A stretch of DNA of 64,000 bases, taken from contig NC_052507.1 of assembly GCF_014356525.2 (NCBI RefSeq), positions 46,981,992-47,045,991 on the forward strand, in the 5' to 3' direction. Under the pieces are notes generated by a model. That model had not been told where the DNA came from. It searched no databases and saw only the letters and a program-made list of their open reading frames with translations. The stretch is from Nilaparvata lugens. Its lineage: Eukaryota > Arthropoda > Insecta > Hemiptera > Delphacidae. Made by a program: the position numbers and the translations under genes. The stretch's first letter is position 1. The number at the start of each line of letters is the position of its first letter. Shown one piece after another: positions 11,830 to 23,950 of this stretch.

Positions 11830-12520
11830 TAATCTTGTTTCAAGACATGGAACGACTTCGGTATGGCAGTTGGACTTGAGAAACCGACTTCAAGTCCGAC
11901 AACACTGGCAAGGCAAAAAGGCATAAAGTGACAACAGCGCGGCATCTTGGCAGAAATCTTGAGAGGGTCGACTTCTTCTCCTTGGGCTAGGGTCGCTGAC
12001 AAAGGAGTAGAGCACAGAGCTCCGAGGAGGGTAGCCTTCGAACACTCAAGGAGGGCTTTCAAAACCGGAAGGAAGAAATCGACAGTGACTCACAATATGC
12101 CCCTATGATGCCAAGATGCTGCTCGTAACGGTCGCATAGCGAGTAGTACTTTCTCACAGGTAACAAAGATTACTCCCCTAAGCCAGTCGGTTAGCTGGGC
12201 ATAAGCCACAATGCCAAGAAGTCTTTGCCGCGAAAAGAAAAAAGACTTGCCCCACTGCGCTCCTTTGTTCGAGAACGTCTTGAGAAACTCCGAAACGACC
12301 GTTGGAGTTTCTTCGATACGGATCGCTTCACCCCGCACCCTCCAGTGTTTATTCTTAAGAAACGAAAGGAAACGTCTTAAGACGTTTGCACTTGGCACTT
12401 TCCGTTAGCAGATGTACACGCGTGCACACGTCTTAGCAGCCAACCGGCACGAGTCTATTCAATCTACCAAGACGAACGTCTTAGAAAACGTCTTTCTCAA
12501 CCCCACACCATCTCCGTAAT
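11830..12520 (-). other. GC-richer island with a long frame interrupted by one stop
   Basis: The composition changes abruptly to about half G+C. On the minus strand one frame is open from 12404 to 11829 (191 codons) except for a single TGA at 12092-12090. It has no ATG at its head (GTG is the first candidate), and I recognise no domain in it. It could be a decayed coding fragment, part of a repeat, or chance in GC-rich DNA. Confidence 0.3.
12370..12387. repeat. 18-bp perfect palindrome
   Basis: AAACGTCTTAAGACGTTT is a perfect inverted repeat. The half motif ACGTCTT recurs around 12274, 12427, 12473 and 12487. Confidence 0.85.
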
Positions 12521-13640
12521 ATCCGTGAAATGAATAGAGGAATAATCAGTAGTTTCCATGGTTGAGGAACGAGCGTGAACGTTCTGTTAGTACGAGCTTA
12601 TCAGGGCTACAGAATCATGAAAGAGAGATTAAAGTATTCGATTTTAATAAGAGATTTTTTGAAAACTAGAGCTCCATTTCAGGCAAAATGATAATTCAAA
12701 TGTGCAGGAAACTCGCAATGTTCAATGAACTCAAAAATTTAATTCAAATAACAATGTTTAAGGAACTCAAAAATTGAATTTAAATACTAATATTATTCAA
12801 ACTTTCATTTGCTATACTTGCATACTTGCTATCAATAAGAGAACAATTGTTCCAATATTAGGGAGTAGAGTCATGTTTGAATAAAAATAAAGATGAGTTT
12901 CTTACTGTTATTGATCTCTCAAAGATAATTAATTTCATTACTCAAATGTTGAATATAATCACATAATGAGGAAGAACGATATAAGAAGTAATGATTTATT
13001 AGTATTCAAATTTAATTTTTGGTATGAATTTCAATGGATTAATATCCCTTATAATGTTCAATATGAAAATTATATGGAATCACTTGTAGCATTCTCTTTC
13101 CAAAAGAGCATATCAAGATACTAACAAATTGAGCCATCAATTGCCTAGCGACAGGATGTGTCAATTGGAATTCTAGGACCAGAATTCATAAGCGTCATAA
13201 CAAGTAGTGTTCCAGCGCGATAATAATATTGAAGATGATAATCGGTTTGCAGGAAGCATCTTTATCAAGTGAGATGAGCGACAAACGTTGTAAGATGATA
13301 CTTCCAGCGGATTGACGGACCAAAACTTTAACTTCATATGAATTGTATAGGTATAGCAGAGCAAGTGTTTTCTGAGTTGTAATAGAGACTATATAGAGCT
13401 ACTTAGATGTACAAGTATGATATTTCTAATTTAGTTATAGTAATATGTGCTCGAGTACAAATAACAAGTGGTAGTGATGTGGAGATGCGTTGCGTTGTCG
13501 AGTTGAGGATGCTGACAGGCTGACAGTAAGGAGGCAATTAATGGCACTTCAATGAGACTTGTCCGGTGCTGGTGCCAAGGGGGACTGGGGGTGGTGGCAC
13601 AGGGGACCTGGCCGTGCTCCTTTCCGTTTCCTCATTAGTT
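12521..13640. other. AT-rich non-coding stretch
   Basis: I see no gene here. The only structure is the 36-bp tandem duplication listed separately. Confidence 0.5.
12717..12788 (+). repeat. 36-bp tandem duplication
   Basis: The segment 12717-12752 is repeated with a few changes at 12753-12788. Both copies contain GAACTCAAAAATT. Confidence 0.8.
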
Positions 13641-15180
13641 GGCAGTGGCTTTTAAAAGGCAAACATTGAAGACGAGGGGAAGCAGTATTGACTAGGAGAC
13701 GGGGAACCAAGTTCCCAGTCGGAGAGAGACAATCTAAACCCTCTTATTGCTCCATTAGAATTTCGACAGATCTCCCAATTCTTCCTCTTCTCCAGATGAT
13801 CAAACTCTTCCTCATCATGTGCCATCCCCTTCCTTATCCCCGAATAAATGGGGCCGTGTAATCTACGCTCATCACCCCAGCTTCTTACTTCCTTAAAGGC
13901 TGGTCTTGCTTTCTCAGCTAAGAGAACTACAACAGGATGGCCACAATAATTATAAATTAGAACACAAACCAAGAACATCCTTTTTCAACCCTTACTTGTT
14001 TCAGTCTCCTCCCGCAATAGGTCTGTTTTTTATTTGATTGGCTAATGTGTTGTATTGTGTTTCAATTACCGTATTTCCTCACTCGATTTGAAATGTGAGA
14101 GCGCTCTAAAACAATGTAGACCTATCCTGTTGAAATAATCATGTTTGCAGTATATATTTTTAATTCTTCTCAATTTTTAATTTTTCCTGGCAAGGTATCT
14201 TTGAATTAAGAAATAATTCCTGCCTCTTATAAACTTCATTATTTAATAACTAGCCAGTGGTTTTATGATGGATGATTTCAACATCCATACAGCCCAATGA
14301 TCAAAGTTATTGTAAAATCAGTTCATATGTCAGACAAGAATCTGATTGTTTTACTTGCTCTGATCGAGAAATTTGTAACAATGGTTGCCAGTCTTGACTT
14401 TTGAACAGGAGTGAATCGTATTTCAAATTTGAAAAGTGTAAATTTTCCAAAGAAAAGTGTAAAATTAATCAAAGATTGCATGATTTTGGAGACTAAGAAT
14501 TTAAGATTTTTGTTATAAACGTTCAAATAGGAATAATAACACTATTATTTGAGTAGAATTCCCTTTATGAAATAAAGTTTGAAAATGAGTTGAACTAATA
14601 ATTGAAGAGCAGAGAAAAAAGACGGGCTAATTTGAAATGTTTTCAAATTTACTTCTTCATAATGGCCTATATAGCCTGTAAGTTTCATTATAGAGAAGGA
14701 ATTAATTTTAAGATATCATTGTTGTACTTCACTCCCACGGAAAATTAAAAAATCGGTGTTTTTATATTCACCTTTCCTTGTCTAAGATCATTCAAACAAC
14801 TTTCAAAGTTTTCAGGTAAGAGGCAACTAGGGCTGCTAGTAGCTAAGACCTTTTCAGAAGACAAATGCATCTTTGCTCCTTTTGACAGATAATACAAGTT
14901 TAGTGGTTATACAGTGAAGGAAATGGTGGTTGAGTAAGGAAGACAGAGCTTGAGAAAGAGTTTGAGCTGAGAATGAACATCAGGATCGAGTTGCAAGTCA
15001 AGACGATACCGCACTTTCTCACGAGTAAAGGCAGCGCCCGCCCGCCCGGCCAGAAAACCGGAAACCGCAGAAACTAAACAGCCACAATATCACGGGCTCT
15101 GCCTTTCGCACAGATCCAGGATATGCGCTTACCTAACACCTCAGCGAGCTCAACCAGCAGCATTTGCTTCCCTTGAGAAA
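13641..15180. other. Mixed-composition non-coding stretch
   Basis: At 13652-13978 a 108-codon ATG-initiated frame lies on the minus strand with a hydrophobic start, but I recognise nothing in it. 14000-14990 is AT-rich. 15030-15070 is a short GC-rich patch (GCGCCCGCCCGCCCGGCC). Confidence 0.4.
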
Positions 15181-15769
15181 TTGACTGAGAGATTGATTTA
15201 TCAAAAAGTTATCACCAATCATGAAGCCTTTGGTCACAAATCTTCAATTGGAATATGATTTATTCATATGTGTTCCCTATTCTAATATTAATGAATTAAC
15301 TATGATATTTCAACAAAAATCGTTTAGCAGTAAGATACATTTTAATTTTCACTCAGTCATTTAGCTACTTACGGAGTAAATATAATATTACTGATCTATA
15401 CAACGGTTTTTAGTTTCTGCATGGAAGATGAAGAAAACATCGTTAAACCTTGTTTCAAAAAAGAGAATACATTTATTCAGAACAAATATTTTTATTTTAG
15501 AATAGGAATAAATATTTTCAATTGATTCATAGTTCCAAGAAAGATATGTAGTCATGTATAATTTAATATTTAATATAATATTAAATTTACTGATAGTAAT
15601 CTCAGTTATTACTTTATAGAAACATAATCATCTAAAGAGCTGCCATGAGAATTATTCCATATTTATTGCTAGATTAAGAGATTTTCTTCAATATTGTATG
15701 ATTTGTTTCAACATAAAAATTATTTTATTTTTCTTTCTGTCAAGTTAGAACCCCGAAGCTTTTCTCTCG
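15181..15769. other. AT-rich non-coding stretch
   Basis: I see nothing recognisable. Confidence 0.5.
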
Positions 15770-16330
15770 CTCACAAAACTATTTCCTATCAATCATTAGA
15801 TCACACGCTCGTCTCTACACATACTCCGATCAACTCTTTCTCCCTCCAACCTCTCGGACGTCGCACTCTCTCGCACTTGCTGCCAAGCCGACCGAGACCA
15901 GGGCGACTCCCTTGGAGTGCCACAGCGACCTCACCCGCTACTGTTCTTCCCTGCCCAAGGTCACTTCCACTTCCACTTCCGCGATCCCATATATCCCCGA
16001 ACTCCATCCTCCAGAACCGAATCCTCACGGCGTGTCTCCACTTCCTGACTCCCTGACGCCCACCGCTTCACAATTCCTCTTTCCACTTCCTATCATTTCT
16101 CACTCACTATATCTCTATATTCTATCTGCAATATTTCTATACTCTATCACGCCATCGTTTGCTAATTACGCCCTCTTCCGAAATACCTCTTCTACCACTT
16201 TTATCACCCTATGTCCCTTTAATCATTCAACTCAATCAAGTTACCCGGAAAAGAACCAAATTACCGTCGATTCATTATTGTTATTATTCTTGCTTCTTCC
16301 GGCCTTGAAGCCACTCTTTCCTGTGTTGTA
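15770..16330 (+). other. Polypyrimidine-skewed domain
   Basis: The plus strand is dominated by C and T for about 550 bp. Overlapping frames of 120 and 140 codons are rich in Ser, Pro, Leu and Thr, as expected from C/T-rich text, and match no family I know. Confidence 0.45.
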
Positions 16331-17380
16331 CTGATTTCTCATTGTGCTCTGATTTTCACTGATACCGTGTGCATTGCTCGATTACTTCCGATCATAATAA
16401 AAAGTCCAGAATGCTTAAAAAGTTGACATTGACGGTGATGTTTTTTTACGAAGTAAAGACAGAAGAAACATCCATGTCCGGATCTCATTTTTAGGAGTAT
16501 TATGTGAACTATATTTTCACTCTCTATGTTGCAGCATAGTAGGATAAAAATTGTCTGTAATGTTAAAAAAATTTGGAATCCTGGATTTAGCAACTAAAAA
16601 GTGGAAAGTAGTATTTATGCAAAAACCTAGGTGACATTATATGATTAAATTAATTGATGATAAGCAGCAATGTTCAAATAGAATAGCCAATAACATAGAA
16701 ATTGAAGATTTTTTCTTTCAATAGATTTTCCAATTAGAGTAGTAAATATGAATCCAATTCATTCAAATTCTACGTTTTCATTACGATCTTCTTGATATTT
16801 TGATGTCAGATTATTCTCCTATATCCATTTTCAGAGATAAGCACTCAATTCCAGACCTATTCATCCGAGGATTTCCATTGTTTCCATTATCTTTTTCTTA
16901 TCCACCCTTCCTTGAGCACGATGCTCCGCTGCTAAGAATGATTGGAGATTGTTTTCTAAGGAATTTTGACTGTTACGAAAAGAAGACTTGTTGAATTGTG
17001 AGACAATTAAGCGGAGCAAGCAGACCGCAGAGAGATGCAGGGCACTGCCAAGTCATCTCCTTTTGAAAGCAGCAAGCAAAGATTAAAAGTTAAGAGTACA
17101 CTTTTATTAGTATTAGTATTTGAGAGAGCTTGAAAAAACCGAAGAAACGATGAGCTGGAAGTAGTAGCTAGCTATTCATCAAGACAAGCTGGGTTTATTT
17201 TCAAATTGTAAGATAAATGGAAAATATGTTTCTTCGTGTTTCATGACTTCAGGCTTGTATTTCCAGAACACTTAAAAAATTAAAGTGGAGTATTCAGAGT
17301 CATCTCAGCTATTCACGGTTGACGAGTACCTTCATTATGGAATCCTAAGAGACTTTACATATTAGAATTTTATTTTTTTT
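16331..17380. other. AT-rich non-coding stretch
   Basis: I see no gene, RNA gene or array. Confidence 0.5.
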
Positions 17381-17381
17381 A

Positions 17382-17414
17382 CTTTCCTTGCCCTACTACC
17401 ATAGGTAAGGAAAG
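17382..17414. repeat. Terminal hairpin of element B2
   Basis: CTTTCCTT (17382) pairs with AAGGAAAG (17407-17414), enclosing CCTA..TAGG. A second overlapping stem, GGAAAG-TATTG-CTTTCC, follows at 17409-17425. The equivalent hairpin is present at 47245-47277. Confidence 0.7.
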
Positions 17415-17499
17415 TATTGCTTTCCAAAAAAAATTAAGGTACCCTAATTTCAAGTTTTCTATACGTTTCAAGGTGCCCTGAGTCCAAAAACATGATTTT

Positions 17500-17785
17500 T
17501 GTGTGTTTGTCTGTGTGTGTGTGTATGTGTGTATGTGTGTATGTGAATGTGTGTATGTGCGTATGTGTGTATGTGTGTATATGTGTATGTGTGTATGTGT
17601 GTATGTGTGTATGTGTGCATGTGTGTATGTGTGTATGTGTGTATGTGTGTATGTGTGTATGTGTGTATGTGTGTATGTGTGTATGTGTGTGTGTGTATGT
17701 GTGTATGTGTGTATGTGTGTATGTGTGTATGTGTGTATGTGTGTATGTGTGTATGTGTGTATGTGTGTATGTGTGTATGTCTGTG
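17500..17785 (+). repeat. (TGTGTATG)n octamer microsatellite
   Basis: This is about 285 bp of an 8-bp unit, TGTGTATG, with a few variant units. It occupies the place held by CA repeats in the other copies of the same element. Confidence 0.95.
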
Positions 17786-17902
17786 AACACGATAACTCCA
17801 TTCCTAATCAACCGATTGACTTGGAATTTTAAACTCAAGGTCCTTATACCATGAGGACCGGACAATAAGAAATTCAATAAAATTCAATTAAAAATGGCGG
17901 AA

Positions 17903-18228
17903 AAATGGCGGATAATTACTAAAAAACCATGTTTTCCACGGTTTTCTCAAAAACGGCTCTAATGATTCTCTTCAAATTTATACCATGGATAGCTATTTAT
18001 AAGCCCTATCAACTGACATGAGTCTCATCTCTGGGAAAATTGCTGGAGCTCCGTAATATTCTTGAGAAAACCGGAGGATAATTACTAAAAACCATGTTTT
18101 TCACGATTTTCTCAAAAATGAGTTGACTGATTTATTTCAAATTAATACTCTGTATAGTTATTTATCAGCTCCATCAACTGGCATGAGTCTTTTCCTTGGA
18201 AACTCATGGGGTCCACTCCGTCCTTGAG
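17903..18228 (-). repeat. Two diverged ~165-bp tandem copies inside element B2
   Basis: GGATAATTACTAAAA..CCATGTTTT at 17910 recurs at 18076. The segments that follow stay alignable up to a shared CTTGAG end at about 18066 and 18228. Confidence 0.8.
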
Positions 18229-18260
18229 AAATGGACTTTGTAAACTTCTTCTCGTGCATG

Positions 18261-18277
18261 AGGTAGGTAGGTAGGTA
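18261..18277 (+). repeat. (AGGT)n microsatellite
   Basis: Four AGGT units in tandem lie inside element B2. Confidence 0.9.
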
Positions 18278-18517
18278 GAGCAGTTTATAGAAAGAAAGAG
18301 CACATAGTCGAGATATTTCATTTGTAGAACTGCTGTTTTGACGACTTTATATATAAACAATTATATATACACATATACAGTAGTCTGATCGTAGTTTCAA
18401 ATATGTTGCCGCCAATCGTCATTATGTTATTCCTCTAAATTATTCTCGTTTAAGAATGAGGCTCACAGTTTAATAAGCAAGGAAAGTTGTGTGAGTGTTA
18501 GTACCACACCAGATTTT

Positions 18518-19479
18518 TACTTCCTACTTCTGGTTCAAAAATCGTGCAGACTATAAATTTTATAATGATTCCACAAGCTGTGAAATTTATTTTACTCTGA
18601 AAAGTTCATCGATTTATGAAAATAAATTATCTTGAAAATTCAAACAATACATTTGAGGAAGTTGATAATACTCGTTAGTTATAATTACGAAAGTTTACAA
18701 GTTAGGTAAATGAATTAATTGAAATCAAGACTATTATAACTTGTACTTATGAAATGAATTGAATTTGAATTATAAATTATCATTATTGATCAAATATTAA
18801 ATTATCACCCGGTGAATTTAATTAGAATTATTATCAAGGTAATCGAGCTAAGTGAGACAAGTGTCAAGCTCTAATTGCTACTTTCCTCCTGAGACTAATA
18901 TTTTGCGTAATTTTCGTTTCCGAGATTGCTATTTTTCATTCCAGAAACCTAGCAGGCTTTTTAATGAGAATAGAGGCAATGCTTGTTCCAGGCGTGGAAA
19001 TGGATGTTCTTTTAGTACTGATAATGAACGGGAATATTTACGGAGCTATTCTTGCTAACTCGTAATGTACAGGAATATTGAGGGAGTTATTCTTGCTTGA
19101 GAGATTACCAACATTGAAGCGCAAGCTATGTTGATTGTTGGAAGCTGTCGCCGTCAAGTGAGCTGAATTCTGTTTGGAAGCACTTGGCGCGCTGATTTGC
19201 AGCCTGAGGTCGGTGATTGTCACTGATAATAGAAAAGTGTCGCTTGCAGGTGAATGGGGGCCGAGTCCCCGGGGTTTCAGGTGGCTTCAGCCATTAAGCA
19301 AGATTAACACTTTTGTCCGATCACTCGACTGAGTGACGCACAATGTCGCCTCAACTGTAGCTTATCAGGCGATCAACTAAAAGCGACGAATTTGAACAGA
19401 TTCCCTTGTGCAATCGATTCCAGGCACGATGGATAGATAATATTGGCAAGGAAATCTTTGCGTGTTTGTCATTCACGTG
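18518..19479. other. Non-coding stretch, AT-rich then mixed
   Basis: The stretch is AT-rich to about 18840 and more balanced from 18850 to 19440. GGGGGCCGAGTCCCCGGGG near 19257 is a short GC-rich palindrome-like patch. No gene is recognised. Confidence 0.45.
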
Positions 19480-19800
19480 AACTCTAATCTACTTCTCCCC
19501 ACACCCCTACACCCGACTCTCTCTCACTCATCATCATAATCACCACCCGCTTTCATACACCCACAACCCCCCCCCCCACTCAACTTCTTCCAACTCAACT
19601 TCTTCACATAATCATTTCTCTCGTGATATGCATCACAACCCTTCCACATTTATTTTCCTTTCCTTTCTTTCCCCCACGTGCAAAGACGGGATTTCCTTGT
19701 CTCTGCCCCCTCGTCCTCAACTTCGTTCTTCACTTTGCTCACCACTTCTTTGCTTTGCTCCCTCATCCTTGAGGGCTTTTCCGTCTCCACCAACATGGCG
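19480..19800 (+). other. Polypyrimidine-skewed tract
   Basis: The plus strand is C/T-rich and includes a run of ten or more C near 19568. The opposite strand gives a charged 66-codon frame explained by its G/A bias. Confidence 0.5.
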
Positions 19801-21430
19801 TGACAAGTTTGGTCTCTGGTACGGTTTGAGCTGATATTGTTGGAAACCAAAAAGATTCAGCATTATACGATATAACTTGATTGTTTCAGAGAAATTCGAT
19901 TGTTTTGACTGCTCATGTATTGATTTTTCAATTTTAATTAATTAGGATGAATAGAGATTATAAGTCCAAAGGTTAAAGGACAATAAAAATTATTGTCTAC
20001 CTATTCAACGAAAGCATTTCGTATTGAATCATATATCACTAGTCAAGCCTACCATTTGACATTGAAAGAATCCTCATTTCTCAGATTCTTATGTCTCCGT
20101 CTATAGTTTCAATTGACTCAATTTATCAATTTGCAAGCTACTTGCTACTATGTTCAATCCTGATCAAGTAGAAAGATAGTTTTTGGACTGTATTGAGATG
20201 ATGATCATCCTTTCATGGATAATCATAATCATGAATTGAATAATTTTATTAATTTATAATGTGATTCACCTATGATAGGCAAAATAACGTTCATAATACC
20301 AAAAAATGTAGAATAGAAGTTTGATTGCAATAAGTAGAGGACCTATACTTGGAATATCGTAATGAACATCATTTCCATGAAATATTATTGTTTAGAAAAC
20401 TCTTTACAGTTCATCACTTGACATTGTGTTGCCTGAAGCAAAAACTTCACGCCTGGTTATGATATGATTGATTAATGTGTCTAATGTTTAGTGATCAATG
20501 TGTATTGGCTAGGTGGCTATGTTTAGATCATCTAGTTTAGAAAACTAATGGTAGAATATTTCATTTCATTCCATTTATTTGCAATACAAATGAGACTAAT
20601 GTAATAACATTGGTAGATAAAATAATAAGATAGTCCTTGTGAAGATATTATTATTATTATCTGATTGTTATAAGAAATATTAAAGAAAAGTTCCTAATTT
20701 CGATGGAATACAGTTATGGGGTATTTTATAAAATCATGATAGAAGTTGTCATATTCAAAACAAATTATAGATGAGAGTAGAATTATTGAAGATGAAAATT
20801 AATAAATACATACTAATGTGATGCAACATGACATGGACAAGATGAGGAATAATGATACTGAAATAGAAGAGCAACTGATGAAACTATTGACTGAACATGT
20901 GAGATTCAATATTACTACTAGGAGTAAATGAGAATTTGAAAAATCTAGGATTGAAAAGTCAGTCATTGATATGAAAACATGACAAGAATTGATGAGATAA
21001 TACAACTTGTTCCCAAAGGTTGCATGCAGTTTCTGAGAATCATTGATAGTACGTTTGTGTAGACATATATGAACCCAGTGAACTTGAGAAATTATGTTAG
21101 TTGTGTATTGAACAAACGATACCAGTTATGAATGTGAAATGGTTGAGCGATTTCAAAACTTCTATTAGTTTAAAATTTCAATAAATGCTTCATGAGACAG
21201 GATGAGGATGATTGAACAATAAACACTGGTGTAAAAATAATTGAAAAAGTCAAACGCACCCTATTCCCTATTCCCGGAATCGTGAATTCTCTTTTCCTCC
21301 AGTTAAAGTCCGTTTTTATCTGTAAACAGAAATAAAAATTGTGAAAATTCAATCATATTTACTTAAAGTAAATTGAAAATTGTAGAAACAATATGCATTC
21401 AGTTTATTTGACTTTGGCAATAGAATCAGT
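19801..21430. other. AT-rich non-coding stretch
   Basis: I see no gene, RNA gene or array. Confidence 0.5.
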
Positions 21431-22210
21431 CAGGAAGCAATAACGTTTGTGAGTTGACTGTTTCACAAAAAGTGGAACATAGGCCTACAACATTCATTCG
21501 GAATCTTACTCCCTTTTCAATTGCACACGCGCCAACACACACGCACACACACGTGCACACACACGCGTGTAATTCAGAAGAATACCACACAGAGAACGTA
21601 GTATTGATTTTTACTTCTTTCTTTGATGAAGATGCTGGTCTTGATGATGATGACGACAAAGATGATGAAAGGGAATCGATGCAGGAGCATAGGCTCTCCT
21701 CAAGTCTGAGTCCTTCACACTCCTCCAGCCACAACGTAAAGTAGTTAAGAAGAACGAATGAGGAGGGAGAAGGAGGAGGATCTAGGTGGAAAAGTGGAGA
21801 AGCTCGAGCTTAGCGAAAAACAAGGGTGAAAAAGGGTTGAAATAGTGATCAGAAGGGGAAAGAAAAGAGGAGAGACATCTTAGCAGCAGAGCGCAGAAGA
21901 GATTCTATTGGGGAACGCCGCGCGGTGGATAGGAGGAAGGCCCCGATGTTTCGTTTCGTCTTGGCTTTTTTCCTTTCTTCCACTTGGAATGATCCCCCGT
22001 AGTAAGACACAGCTCGCCTCGACTACACCAGTAGACCACAAAGAACAAGAGAAGTAGTGGGAAAAGAACAGAGGTACCGAATAAGTAGCAGGGGAAGAAT
22101 AAGAAAAAGGAAAAGTAAGACCGACGTCGAGCCTTCGCTTGGTCTTTCCACTCTTTATTCATAAACCCTTGTCGTTTTCTTTCCCTCTTCCTCCCGATCT
22201 CATCCACATC
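21431..22210 (+). other. CA-rich start followed by polypurine-skewed domain
   Basis: A short ACAC-rich stretch (21528-21566) is followed by GATGATGA-rich sequence near 21640-21670. From 21740 to 22190 the plus strand is strongly biased to G and A. The overlapping frames are low complexity. Confidence 0.45.
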
Positions 22211-23694
22211 ACTGGTGCATTATTCGTTCGCAATTTCAGCTCACTAGAAAAATGAAACGTCCGTGGAGAATGTGAATAGGAAATGAGAGATAATGATTTT
22301 GGTTTCTCAAACCATCTAGAAGAAATGTGTATTGTTCTGTTATAATAGACTGGAACAAGTTGAATAAACATTAATTTATAGTAATGAATGCGATGGTAGC
22401 TGTTAGTTGTATATTATGGTAACTGAGATACGGATTGGAAGTTCTTATTAAAAGTATCAAAAGATTTGTTGAGTCCATTTAAATCTAACAGTTAAATATT
22501 GCTATTGTTTTGAGTATGAGAAGAGCTTGCTGGGCTCTCCTTTTAATTTATTATAGAAAAAGGTCACTGATTCAATTCACATCAGTAGAGAGTGAGGCTG
22601 AATTCTAAAGTATCAGAATATGTCATTTGTTATTCATTCTGGAATTAGTATAAAATCGATGAAAGTAATGGATTAGAGCTTATTGTTTCGATTGAATAAT
22701 TTAGCAATTGGAAGCTACGTGATTCATGAAAGATGATATTTGAATATTTTCATCATGTTGAGTTCCGTCTCGTAAGTCGAAATAATAAAATAATAAATCA
22801 AGCTTCAGAGGAGACTAGAATTGTATCATATTCTAATGAAAATATGTTTTGCAGAAACGAATTAATTTACTAACTACCTATAGTTTCCTTTCAAGCATAA
22901 AGAACCAAAAATATACGAATGCTGTGAATGAATCAATTCGGAGATCTATAAATACAGTAGCAGGTATCGCATGATATGAATAATGTCTTCAATTGAAGAC
23001 ACTTCTCATTCAAACATCATTTCAATGAGCTATACCTCGTTCAACTATGATTGATTGCTTTGAACTCGAGCATAATGTAGCAGCTCCTGATCACAGCATT
23101 GCTTATTACCAACTTTCCACCCTGCTATAACGATTCGATGTTGCATCTGCAAGAGAGCTAGTTTGCATTATAGAGAAAAGACCACTCTATTGCATCAATA
23201 CAGGCGGAATAGGCCTATCGGCCAAGCAAGTCTAATTGATGCGCAAAACAACGTTTGTCCATATAAGGGCGCGCTTTCGACTCTACGATGAAAGAAGGCT
23301 ATTCCCGGTTTGCAAATAAAGCCGGTCGGCCATCCACTCTCGAAGGCTACCAAGCTGCTTGATCTATCCTCTTCCATTCGATATTATTCCTCGCCTGGGC
23401 TAGGTTGATGATTCTGCTGATGATGATGGTGTCGATGATTATGATAAAGGTGATGTTGATGACGACGATTAGTCTAGGCCTAAACATCATCATCATCATC
23501 ATCATGGTCTGTGTGTCCATGCAAGGGCCAATCACATTGCAAGTAGTGCAGTCAATGCACAGACTAAAGAGAGTAATGCATTTCTGAAGTTAGTGAGTGC
23601 AATCGCGTTGCAAGGCAAACAAAAATAGAGCCCACTGCTGCTTCAGCTCTGCACTAGACTAAAGGTAGGAAGAGAGCTGCATGAGCTCCGATGC
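22211..23694. other. Mainly AT-rich non-coding stretch
   Basis: I see no gene. A short CAT trinucleotide run lies at 23485-23505, in a GAT/CAT-rich segment at 23405-23505. Confidence 0.45.
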
Positions 23695-23950
23695 TGCAGA
23701 GAAGTAGGCAGTGTGCAAGCAAGACGGAAAATGAATCTGTACATGTATCACAAATGCAGAAAAGCAGTGTACAACAAAGATGGGAGACGACTCTAAACAC
23801 GATACCGAATTGCAGGAAAGCAATGTGCAAGCAAGATGGGAGATGACTATTAACATGTTTCAGGTCTATAGAAAGTAGTGTGCAAGCAAGAGCGTAAATG
23901 ACTCGAACTATGATGCTAATGATTTAGAAAAGGAAGAATGCGAGCCCACT
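23695..23950 (+). repeat. Degenerate ~57-bp minisatellite, about 4.4 units
   Basis: Units begin near 23695, 23755, 23811, 23865 and 23923. Each carries a version of AAGYARTGTGCAAGCAAGA, usually followed by GGGAGATGAC-like sequence. The units differ by substitutions and small indels, so the array is old. Confidence 0.7.

Larger units (their letters stand above)
17381..18517 (-). mobile_element. Family B repeat, copy B2, with octamer microsatellite and internal duplication
   Basis: Reading the minus strand, the copy starts with ATCTGGTGTGGTAC and ends with CTTTCCTTACCTATGG.. / GGGCAAGGAAAG. It therefore has the same ends as 46413-47282. The CTTGAGAAAAC..GGATAATTACT segment is present twice (about 17903-18066 and 18067-18228). 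The microsatellite is a TGTGTATG octamer array instead of the plain CA tract seen in the other two copies. No coding frame belongs to it. Confidence 0.82.

Noticed and set aside
13652..13978. 108-codon ATG-initiated minus frame with hydrophobic start
   Set aside because: No recognisable domain; lies in skewed sequence; length within chance expectation.
17379..17877. Overlapping frames of 79-147 codons
   Set aside because: They translate the TGTGTATG octamer array and element B flanks.
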